20,837 nucleotides of DNA from Lachnospira sp. UBA2821. Its GTDB lineage: Bacteria; Bacillota; Clostridia; Lachnospirales; Lachnospiraceae. A model generated the notes under the pieces. The model saw nothing but the letters and a program-made list of their open reading frames with translations. It was not told where the DNA came from and did no database searches. Position numbers and translations under genes: made by a program. Location: the NCBI GenBank assembly GCA_002351535.1, contig DEGR01000028.1, positions 1 through 20,837 of the forward strand, written 5' to 3'. This document shows positions 1-6,724 of the stretch, piece after piece; position 1 is the stretch's first letter, and every line of letters begins with the position of its first letter.

Positions 1-223
1 CCATAAATCTTATCTGGTTCACATCAGACATTTTCTCAGACATTCTTCCGAATCTGTTCTTATTCGAAAGCACCAGCTGTTCCATCATCATCTGCATTTT
101 ATCATTAAGTTCACTGGTCTCTTTTGTAAGAGATTCCATCTGTTCCTGCAAACCAAGAAACATCTTTATAAGAACTGACTTGTCTATGCTGTTTAATTCT
201 TCTTCCGTATACCTGATTCCCAT
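1..223 (-). CDS. tnpC: IS66 transposase TnpC, N-terminal 74 residues (partial, cut by window edge)
   Basis: A minus-strand reading frame opens with ATG at 223 behind AAGGAG (233-238, 9 nt spacing) and stays open to the left edge. The visible peptide starts MGIRYTEEELNSIDK, continues with a predicted coiled coil rich in Glu, Leu and Met, and ends in LSNKNRFGRMSEKMSD. This matches the N-terminal leucine-zipper-like region of the IS66 DDE transposase, where a 'FGRxSEK' stretch is typical. The zinc-finger and DDE catalytic domains would lie beyond the window. The gene is separated from tnpB by 284 bp, which is long for this family, and that gap holds unusual repeats listed separately. Confidence 0.85.
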   Translation of the reverse strand, partial: MGIRYTEEELNSIDKSVLIKMFLGLQEQMESLTKETSELNDKMQMMMEQLVLSNKNRFGRMSEKMSDVNQIRFM

Positions 224-310
224 AGTCTCAATCTCCTTAACTATGCTTTAGTATACCAGAAACAGTGTTATTATGCCACCTTTCTTCATTTTGCAGTTCG
301 TCATTATGAC

Positions 311-472
311 GGTGGATAACACTTCTAAAAAGCCGGTAAAAATCGGCTTTTGGGAACTGTTATCCACATCAAAACAGTCTGTATGATTTTTAGTTAATAC
401 ATATATACAGATTTTATGTTTTTCAGTGGATAACCACCTGTTGGGCAGTACTGTAATGTATTATGTGGATTA
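311..472. repeat. Cluster of four DnaA-box-like 9-mers (TTATCCACA and near matches)
   Basis: TTATCCACA, an exact match to the bacterial DnaA-box consensus, occurs on the plus strand at 360-368. Three one-mismatch copies lie on the minus strand: TTATCCACC (311-319), TTATCCACT (425-433) and TAATCCACA (464-472). All four are in the 284-bp gap between tnpB and tnpC. Whether they bind DnaA or the transposase is not known from the sequence. Confidence 0.6.
312..367 (-). repeat. Nested inverted repeat between tnpB and tnpC, terminator-like on the minus strand
   Basis: The outer arms GTGGATAACA (312-321) and TGTTATCCAC (358-367) are perfectly complementary over 10 bp. Inside them sits a second perfect 8-bp hairpin, AAAAGCCG (328-335) with CGGCTTTT (344-351). 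On the minus strand, the sense strand for tnpC, the inner hairpin is followed by five T, so it resembles an intrinsic terminator or attenuator located about 105-140 nt upstream of the tnpC start. A regulatory role is inference. Confidence 0.6.
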
Positions 473-507
473 TAGCCATAAAAAAATTTTCTGCATATTG
501 CACAATG

Positions 508-870
508 CTACATCTGTGTTCCGGGGTTTTCCATTTCACGTATGGGACGTTTTGCAACAATCTCAAATCCCTGCATGAGCTGCTCGTACTGTGACTGGGT
601 TATTTCAAGTGCTTCCGATACACTTCTTGGCCATCGGAAACTGCCATTGTCAACTCTTTTATACATTAACAGAAATCCATCACCTTCCCACAGAAGGGCT
701 TTTATTCTGTCATTGCGTTTTCCACAGAACAAAAAAATGGTATTTTTATCGTATGGATCAAGCTTAAACTGGAATCTTATAATACCTGCAAGACCATCAA
801 TCCCCCTTCTTAAATCAGTATAGCCTGTCGCAACAAAAATACGGTTGAAGCCACTGGCATTATTCAGCAT
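508..870 (-). CDS. tnpB: IS66 accessory protein TnpB (Orf2)
   Basis: This 120-residue protein matches the IS66 Orf2 family over its full expected length. Recognisable stretches are the N-terminal 'VATGYTDLRRGIDGL', the central 'DPYDKNTIFLFCGKRND' and 'KALLWEGDGFLLMYKR', followed by 'FRWP'. TnpB is required together with TnpA and TnpC for transposition of IS66-type elements; its biochemical role is not well defined. The ATG at 870 lies 11 nt inside the end of tnpA, the overlap normally seen in the family and suggestive of translational coupling. No truncation or frameshift is visible. Confidence 0.93.
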   Translation of the reverse strand: MLNNASGFNRIFVATGYTDLRRGIDGLAGIIRFQFKLDPYDKNTIFLFCGKRNDRIKALLWEGDGFLLMYKRVDNGSFRWPRSVSEALEITQSQYEQLMQGFEIVAKRPIREMENPGTQM

Positions 871-1267
871 CTGATACTGCCTCCATTAGATTTTTTATAA
901 ATTCTGCTGATGCACCGCTGCTGATTCTTATGGCAATACCCCTGTATTCAATTACTGCACCGGTATCCTGGATGCAGTCTTTTGTTTCGGTACGTTTGTG
1001 AATACCGTTACTGCATGTGCCTTTAACTGTAAGAGCAGTAGTGTTATCTTCTTCAGCGACAGTCAGTTCCACAAAAGCAGGACTCTGCTGCAGATTGGAA
1101 TCCATATATGCATCTTTCAACCGTCTCTGCCAATAGTAGTACTGATCTTTTGATATGTTATGGCTTGCAATCCAGTCCATTACCTTTTCACCGCTTGATT
1201 TACACTCCTTTATTATCTGTGCCCATTTTCTCAGGTTGTACTGTTTTTCAGCATCCCTTGAATTCAT
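860..1267 (-). CDS. tnpA: IS66 accessory protein TnpA (Orf1)
   Basis: This 135-residue protein belongs to the IS66 TnpA family, small helix-turn-helix DNA-binding proteins. The N-terminal half carries 'LRKWAQIIKECKSSG', 'VMDWIASHNISKDQYYYWQRRLK', the typical recognition-helix region. I place the start at ATG 1267, behind GGAGGT (1280-1285, 12 nt spacing). The frame is open to 1360, but the upstream residues only translate the tandem 9-bp repeats (TSCTSCT) and do not look like TnpA. The last 11 nt overlap tnpB. TnpA probably binds the element's ends or controls expression, which is inference from the family. Confidence 0.87.
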   Translation of the reverse strand: MNSRDAEKQYNLRKWAQIIKECKSSGEKVMDWIASHNISKDQYYYWQRRLKDAYMDSNLQQSPAFVELTVAEEDNTTALTVKGTCSNGIHKRTETKDCIQDTGAVIEYRGIAIRISSGASAEFIKNLMEAVSDAE

Positions 1268-1294
1268 GATGTAATAACCACCTCCATTTTTAGT

Positions 1295-1330
1295 ACAACT
1301 TGTGCAACTTGTTAAACTTGTACAAATTGT
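1295..1330. repeat. Four tandem 9-bp repeats between the IS66 end and tnpA
   Basis: The units are ACAACTTGT (1295-1303), GCAACTTGT (1304-1312), TAAACTTGT (1313-1321) and ACAAATTGT (1322-1330); each contains A-A-[CA]-TTGT with exact 9-bp spacing. They lie in the subterminal region between the terminal repeat (1397) and the tnpA ribosome binding site. The position suits transposase- or TnpA-binding iterons or an operator for the element's own promoter (inference). Confidence 0.7.
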
Positions 1331-1374
1331 TTTTGTTATTACAACATTATCGCAGAACACAAGATATTTTTAAA

Positions 1375-1397
1375 GGTACACATGATGGAGCGTTTAC
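1375..1397 (-). repeat. IS66 terminal inverted repeat (tnpA-side end)
   Basis: Read on the minus strand from 1397, the sequence begins GTAAACGCTCCATCATGTG, resembling known IS66 termini that start GTAAGCG. The second copy is outside the window, so the inner boundary at 1375 is a guess. The 8 bases next to it, 1398-1405 (TATTATTT), are the expected target-site duplicate. Confidence 0.65.
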
Positions 1398-1399
1398 TA

Positions 1400-4300
1400 T
1401 TATTTTTGCTTTTTTGCTAAATTTTTCTGTGCAGTTGCAAGCATAAGCTTAATTCTGTTAAGCTGATTTACCTGACTTGCACCAGGGTCATAATCAACTG
1501 CAACTATATTAGCATCAGGATGCTGTTTACGCAATTCTTTAATTACACCTTTTCCTACAATATGATTTGGAAGACATCCAAATGGCTGTGCACATACAAT
1601 GTTTGGAACGCCCATTTCGATAAGTTCGAGCATCTCTCCGGTTAAAAACCATCCTTCACCCGTCTGATTACCAATAGAAGTAACAGGCTCTGCATTTTTT
1701 GCAATTTCTTCTATGTGGGAAGGTGGTGTGAAATGTTTACTGTTCTCATATTCAATTCTTGCCGTTTTCCTTATATGTTCAAGGAATGAAATACCAATAT
1801 TACAAAGTTTTGCAGATGACTTTTTGCATCCGAGATATTTGGCTTTAAAGTTAGTATTATAAAAACTGTATAAAAGGAAATCGAGTAAGTCAGGCATAAC
1901 AGCCTCAGCACCTTCTTTTTCCAAAAGGTCTACAATATAATTGTTAGCTGCAGGATGGAACTTAACAAGTATTTCTCCGACAACACCTACTCTTGGTTTA
2001 ACAATGTTTTCATTAATAGGAAGAGCATCAAACTCTCTTATTATATCTCTGATATTCTGTTTAAATGTTTTCATTGATATGTTGTTCTTTGACAAATCTT
2101 CTATACATTTTTTCTTCCATTTATCATGAAGTCTGTTAGCAGAACCGGGTTCAGCCTCGTAAGGTCTCATTCTATATAGAACTCTCATAAAGACATCTCC
2201 ATATATGACAGCCTGCATGCCTTTAAGAACAAGTTTCGGAGTTATCTTAAATCCTTCATTTTTCTCGAGTCCCTGAACACTTAATGATAGAACTGGGATA
2301 TGCTGCATTCCGGCTTTTTCAAGAGCTCTTCTGATGAATCCCATATAATTGCTGGCTCTGCATCCGCCACCTGTCTGAGTCATAATGATTGCTGTTTTAT
2401 TCAAGTCATATTTGCCCGATAATAGTTCATCCATAATCTGTCCGACAACTATGAGCGAAGGATAACATGCATCATTGTTAACATATTTTAAACCGAGGTC
2501 TACTGCTGATTTATCATTTGCACATGCAACTTTAAAGTTGTATCCGCATGAATTAAGTGCCGGTTCAAGTAAATCAAAATGAATCGGTGACATCTGAGGA
2601 CAGATTATTGTATATTTGTCCTTCATTTCTTTTGTAAATTCAACTCTGTTAATATTGGCAGGAACGATAACCCGTTTTGTCTTATTCTTTTCCCTTACCT
2701 TAATTGCTGAGAGGAGTGAACGGATTCGGATTCTTGCAGCACCAAGATTATTAACTTCATCTATCTTTAATACAGTATATATTTTACCCGAATTTGTCAG
2801 AATATCATTTACACAATCAGTCGTAACGGCATCAAGACCACAACCAAATGAATTGAGCTGTATCAAATCTATGTTTTCTGTTGTCTTAACAAAGTTAGCG
2901 GCTTTGTAAAGTCTTGAGTGATACATCCACTGGTCAAGTACAATAAGCGGTCTCTCAACTTCTGCGAGATGTGATACTGAATCCTCTGTAAGAACAGCAA
3001 TATCATAGGAATTAATAAGTTCAGGTATTCCATGATTAATCTCAGGGTCTACATGATAAGGTCTTCCTGCTAACACGATTCCGTGTTTACCGGTTTTATT
3101 AAGATATTCAATGACTTCCTCACCTTTTTTCTGAATGTCCTTATGTACATTCTGCATTTCTTCCCAGGCATCATCGGCGGCGGCAATAACTTCAGATGAA
3201 TTAATATCATATTCTTCTTTAAACACTTCAACAAGTCTTTTTGTAAGTATTTCTTTATTTGTCATTGCCATGAATGGATTCATGAATCTTACATTCTCAA
3301 GTTTGATATCTTCTACATTATTTTTAATATTTTCAGCATAAGAAGTTACAATAGGGCAGTTGTAGTGATTGTTTGCATCAGGAGTTTCATTTCTCTCATA
3401 TGGTATACAAGGATAGAAAATATCTTTGATGCCGTTTCTTATCAGCCATGTAACGTGTCCGTGTGCAAGTTTGGCAGGATAACATTCAGATTCACTCGGA
3501 ATAGATTCAATACCAAGTTCGTATATTTTTCTGCTTGAGGCAGGAGATAGTACAACCCTGAAACCAAGCTTCTTAAAAAATGTAGCCCAGAAAGGATAGT
3601 TTTCATACATATTTAAGACACGTGGTATACCGATAGTCCCCCGCGTAGCTTCGTCTGATGTTAAAGATTCATAGCCAAAAAGACGCTTATATTTATATTC
3701 AAAAAGATTTGGTGCCGTATCAGTCTTTTTTGATTTGCCAAGTCCGCGTTCGCATCTGTTTCCGGTGATGAACTGTCGTCCGCCTGTAAATTTATTAATA
3801 GTTAAAAGGCAACTGTTTGTACAGCCTTTACATCTTGTCATGCTTGTAGAGAATTCAAGAGAATTGATTTTTTCGATTGGAAGCATAGTAGTCTTAACCG
3901 TTCCATCATATCGTTCTCTAGCAACAAGAGCAGCACCGAAAGCTCCCATAATACCTGCAATATCAGGTCTTATTGCCTCGCAGCCTGATATTTTTTCAAA
4001 GCTTCTTAATACAGCATCATTATAGAAAGTACCACCCTGTACAACAACTTTTTTACCAAGGTCTTCAGGGTCAGTAATTTTTATAACTTTGTATAGTGCA
4101 TTCTTTATTACTGAATATGCAAGTCCGGCAGAAATATCGGCAACGGAAGCACCTTCTTTCTGAGCCTGTTTTACATTTGAATTCATGAATACAGTACATC
4201 TTGTACCGAGGTCTATAGGATTCTTTGCAAATAAAGCTTCTTTTGCGAAATCCTGCACTGAATAATTAAGAGATTTTGCAAATGTTTCTATGAAAGAACC

Positions 4301-5644
4301 ACATCCTGAAGAGCAGGCTTCATTCAACTGGACACTGTCTACAGTATTATTTTTAATTTTAATGCATTTCATATCCTGACCGCCAATGTCTAAAATACAG
4401 TCAACATCAGGATTGAAAAATGCGGCGGCATAGTAATGTGATACAGTCTCAACCTCACCTTCATCGAGCATAAGAGCTGCTTTTATAAGAGCCTCACCGT
4501 ATCCTGTTGAGCAGGAATAAACAATTCTTGCAGAATCCGGTAATAATTCATATATCTCTTTTATTGAACGGATAGCAGTAGTAAGCGGACTGCCATTGTT
4601 ACTGCTGTAAAAAGAATATAAAAGCGAGCCATCTTCACCGACAAGTGCCACTTTTGTAGTTGTAGAACCTGCATCAATTCCAAGGAAGCAGTCACCTTCA
4701 TAATCCTCAAGGTTTGAAGTAGCTACGCAATGACTGTTATGGCGTCTGGTAAATTCATCATAATCTGCCTGGGATTCGAATAATGGCTCCATTCTCTGGA
4801 TTTCAAATTCCATCTTGATTCCTGTAGAAAGTTTCTCAATGAGTTCATCTATCGAAATCTGAACCTCTGGTTTGTGGTTCATGGCAGAACCTGAAGCGGC
4901 AAAAAGATGAGAATGCTCAGGGGCAATAATCGCATCGCCTTCAAGTTTTAATGTTCTTATAAATGCATTTTTAAGTTCTGATAAAAAGTGTAATGGACCA
5001 CCGAGAAATGCTACATTTCCACGAATCGGTTTACCACATGCAAGACCACTTATAGTCTGGTTTACTACAGCCTGAAAAATAGATGCCGAAAGGTCCTCTT
5101 TTGTAGCACCTTCATTTATAAGAGGCTGAATATCTGTTTTAGCGAATACACCACATCTTGCTGCTATAGGGTATATTGCTTTGTAATTCTTTGCATATTC
5201 ATTTAATCCGGTTGCATCAGTCTGTAACAGAGATGCCATCTGGTCAATAAAAGAACCTGTACCACCGGCACAGATACCATTCATACGCTGCTCAACACCA
5301 TTTGTAAAGTATATAATCTTTGCATCCTCGCCACCGAGTTCTATTGCAACATCAGTCTGTGGTGCATAGTCACTAAGGGCTGTAGCAACGGCAACAACCT
5401 CCTGTACAAAAGGAACATTTAAATGTTTTGAGAGTGTAAGTCCGCCGGAACCCGTAATCATTGGAGAAAGATTAACTACGCCAAGTTCGTTTCTTGCGAG
5501 TTTAAGAATCTCTGTTAATGTTTCCTGAATATTAGCATAATGTCTTTTATAATCAGAGAATAATATATTATTATTCTCATCTAATATAGCTATTTTAACT
5601 GTGGTAGAACCAATATCGATACCAAGCGAATAATAGTTTTTCAT
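1400..5644 (-). CDS. Fused acyl-CoA dehydratase activase / DUF2229 protein (tandem BadF-BcrA ATPase modules)
   Basis: This 1414-residue cytoplasmic protein has two activase (ASKHA-fold ATPase) modules in tandem. Module 1 (about 5-255) has the phosphate motif GIDIGSTT (8-15) and cysteines C125 (GICAGGTGSF) and C164 (AARCGVF). Module 2 (about 319-580) has LGIDAGSTTTK (321-331), C444 (NEACSSGCGSF) and C483 (GTRCTVF). In HgdC-type activases the two equivalent cysteines of each subunit hold a [4Fe-4S] cluster between two subunits. A Cys cluster (C605, C608, C612, C631), a DUF2229 region (about 665-880, with C721, C746, C763) and a C-terminal part resembling dehydratase HgdB/double-cubane proteins (C1060, C1095, 'CAQPFGCLPNHIVGKG') follow. 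Such proteins probably drive ATP-dependent low-potential electron transfer; the substrate is unknown and no separate dehydratase is nearby. ATG 5644 has AGGAGG at 5650-5655. Confidence 0.85.
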   Translation of the reverse strand: MKNYYSLGIDIGSTTVKIAILDENNNILFSDYKRHYANIQETLTEILKLARNELGVVNLSPMITGSGGLTLSKHLNVPFVQEVVAVATALSDYAPQTDVAIELGGEDAKIIYFTNGVEQRMNGICAGGTGSFIDQMASLLQTDATGLNEYAKNYKAIYPIAARCGVFAKTDIQPLINEGATKEDLSASIFQAVVNQTISGLACGKPIRGNVAFLGGPLHFLSELKNAFIRTLKLEGDAIIAPEHSHLFAASGSAMNHKPEVQISIDELIEKLSTGIKMEFEIQRMEPLFESQADYDEFTRRHNSHCVATSNLEDYEGDCFLGIDAGSTTTKVALVGEDGSLLYSFYSSNNGSPLTTAIRSIKEIYELLPDSARIVYSCSTGYGEALIKAALMLDEGEVETVSHYYAAAFFNPDVDCILDIGGQDMKCIKIKNNTVDSVQLNEACSSGCGSFIETFAKSLNYSVQDFAKEALFAKNPIDLGTRCTVFMNSNVKQAQKEGASVADISAGLAYSVIKNALYKVIKITDPEDLGKKVVVQGGTFYNDAVLRSFEKISGCEAIRPDIAGIMGAFGAALVARERYDGTVKTTMLPIEKINSLEFSTSMTRCKGCTNSCLLTINKFTGGRQFITGNRCERGLGKSKKTDTAPNLFEYKYKRLFGYESLTSDEATRGTIGIPRVLNMYENYPFWATFFKKLGFRVVLSPASSRKIYELGIESIPSESECYPAKLAHGHVTWLIRNGIKDIFYPCIPYERNETPDANNHYNCPIVTSYAENIKNNVEDIKLENVRFMNPFMAMTNKEILTKRLVEVFKEEYDINSSEVIAAADDAWEEMQNVHKDIQKKGEEVIEYLNKTGKHGIVLAGRPYHVDPEINHGIPELINSYDIAVLTEDSVSHLAEVERPLIVLDQWMYHSRLYKAANFVKTTENIDLIQLNSFGCGLDAVTTDCVNDILTNSGKIYTVLKIDEVNNLGAARIRIRSLLSAIKVREKNKTKRVIVPANINRVEFTKEMKDKYTIICPQMSPIHFDLLEPALNSCGYNFKVACANDKSAVDLGLKYVNNDACYPSLIVVGQIMDELLSGKYDLNKTAIIMTQTGGGCRASNYMGFIRRALEKAGMQHIPVLSLSVQGLEKNEGFKITPKLVLKGMQAVIYGDVFMRVLYRMRPYEAEPGSANRLHDKWKKKCIEDLSKNNISMKTFKQNIRDIIREFDALPINENIVKPRVGVVGEILVKFHPAANNYIVDLLEKEGAEAVMPDLLDFLLYSFYNTNFKAKYLGCKKSSAKLCNIGISFLEHIRKTARIEYENSKHFTPPSHIEEIAKNAEPVTSIGNQTGEGWFLTGEMLELIEMGVPNIVCAQPFGCLPNHIVGKGVIKELRKQHPDANIVAVDYDPGASQVNQLNRIKLMLATAQKNLAKKQK

Positions 5645-5703
5645 ACGTACCTCCTACGCTGCATATCATCACATAAAGTACTCTTTTTTGACAACAATTT
5701 CAT

Positions 5704-5732
5704 ATTATAATATATGTTCGTACAAATTTCAA
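5704..5732 (-). promoter_or_regulatory. Sigma-A-type promoter of the activase gene
   Basis: On the minus strand TTGAAA (plus 5727-5732) and TATAAT (plus 5704-5709) are separated by 17 bp. The -10 ends about 60 nt upstream of the activase ATG. Confidence 0.72.
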
Positions 5733-5751
5733 TTAAATATGTGTAAATGAT

Positions 5752-5781
5752 TTGACAAATTGTTATGTATAGAATTATAAT
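5752..5781 (+). promoter_or_regulatory. Sigma-A-type promoter of the rhomboid-lysA-metH gene run
   Basis: TTGACA (5752-5757) and TATAAT (5776-5781) are both perfect consensus with an 18-bp spacer. The -10 ends 34 nt before the ATG at 5816. The promoter is divergent from the activase promoter, with the two -35 boxes only 19 bp apart, so one regulator could act on both. Confidence 0.78.
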
Positions 5782-5815
5782 TGAATGCAAAATGAAAGAA
5801 AGGTATTAATGTCTG

Positions 5816-6703
5816 ATGGGATTTTTTAATAAACTTGAACGCAAATACGGCAGGTATGCTATTCATAATCTCATGTTTTATATTATAATTCTTTATATAA
5901 TAGGATTAGGAATATCTATATTTGGCGGGGATTTTTATTCGGATTTCCTCTCCCTGAAAGTATCTGCAATACTGCATGGACAGGTATGGAGACTTGTAAC
6001 ATTTATAATTGCACCACCTGAGAATACAAGCATTGTATTTATGATTTTCACACTGTATCTCTATTATATTCTCGGTACTACATTAGAGAGAGTATGGGGA
6101 GCATTCAGATTCAATGTGTATTTTTTAATGGGTGTTATATTTAACATTATTGCAGCATTTATAATATATTTCGTCTTTGGATATGATTATGAGCTTACAA
6201 CATATTATCTTAATCTGTCATTATTTTTTGCATTTGCGGTAACATATCCGGACATGGAGTTTTTGCTGTTTTTCATATTACCGGTAAAGGTAAAATGGCT
6301 TGCTATGATAGATGCAGTATACATGGGCTTGACTATCATATTTGGATATGTATTTCAATATATGCCTTATGGGCTACAGATTAAATTGTATTATCCTTTG
6401 ATTGATATAGGAATATATCCGCATCCCATTATTGCAACTGCGGCACTTGTATCAATACTTAACTTTGTTGTATTTTTCCTTATGACGAGGAATTATCATA
6501 AAATATCTCCAAAGGAGATAAAAAGAAAGAAAAATTATAAAAGACAGGTAAAAGCAGCATCAGGTTCTTCAAGACACAAATGTGCCATATGCGGAAGGAC
6601 AAGCGAAGATTTTCCTAATCTCACGTTCAGATACTGCTCAAAATGTAATGGCAATTATGAATATTGCGAAGAACATTTATTTACCCATGAACACGTTAAA
6701 TGA
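5816..6703 (+). CDS. Rhomboid/Derlin-fold membrane protein with C-terminal zinc ribbon, probable pseudoprotease
   Basis: This 295-residue protein has about six hydrophobic segments between residues 18 and 225, then a basic linker and a cysteine-rich tail. Rhomboid-superfamily hallmarks are the loop motif 'HGQVWRLVTFI' (54-64, WR at 58-59) and 'YILGTTLERVWGAFRFNVY' (84-102). The protease signature is not intact: the HxxxN of TM2 is absent, and the GxSG region reads NLSL (133-136). S135 and a lone H203 remain, so activity is not strictly excluded. The tail has CxxC pairs C256/C259 and C274/C277, plus C284, H287, H291 and H293, likely binding zinc in the cytoplasm. It is the first gene of the run. 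ATG 5816 has a weak AAAGG site 12 nt upstream. Function unknown; a chaperone or membrane-recognition role is inference. Confidence 0.68.
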   Translation: MGFFNKLERKYGRYAIHNLMFYIIILYIIGLGISIFGGDFYSDFLSLKVSAILHGQVWRLVTFIIAPPENTSIVFMIFTLYLYYILGTTLERVWGAFRFNVYFLMGVIFNIIAAFIIYFVFGYDYELTTYYLNLSLFFAFAVTYPDMEFLLFFILPVKVKWLAMIDAVYMGLTIIFGYVFQYMPYGLQIKLYYPLIDIGIYPHPIIATAALVSILNFVVFFLMTRNYHKISPKEIKRKKNYKRQVKAASGSSRHKCAICGRTSEDFPNLTFRYCSKCNGNYEYCEEHLFTHEHVK

Positions 6704-6724
6704 TGAAAGGAGCAACATAGATAC

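Larger units (their letters stand above)
1..1397 (-). mobile_element. IS66-family insertion sequence, partial (runs off the left edge)
   Basis: Three minus-strand genes in the canonical IS66 order tnpA, tnpB, tnpC are present, with tnpC cut by the window edge. The tnpA-side terminus is placed at 1397: read on the minus strand the sequence begins GTAAACGCTCC, close to the GTAAGCG-type ends known for IS66. The motif lies about 130 bp upstream of tnpA, as expected for a left inverted repeat. The other end is outside the window, so the repeat length and target duplication cannot be confirmed. IS66 normally makes an 8-bp duplication; the bases next to the end are TATTATTT (1398-1405). The visible genes are intact, so the copy may be functional. 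Confidence 0.88.

Noticed and set aside
542..823. Plus-strand open frame inside tnpB
   Set aside because: It lies fully antisense to a well-recognised IS66 gene, has no ribosome site and no recognisable features.
1295..1330. Short tandem repeats as a possible CRISPR fragment
   Set aside because: The units are 9 bp and directly adjacent with no spacers, so they are iterons, not a CRISPR array.
1268..1360. Upstream extension of TnpA to residue 1 at 1360
   Set aside because: The extra residues only translate the tandem 9-bp repeats (TSCTSCT); the GGAGGT site supports the start at 1267.
1941..4025. Several plus-strand open frames inside the activase gene
   Set aside because: All are antisense to a continuous conserved coding sequence and lack ribosome sites; they come from codon bias in an AT-rich gene.
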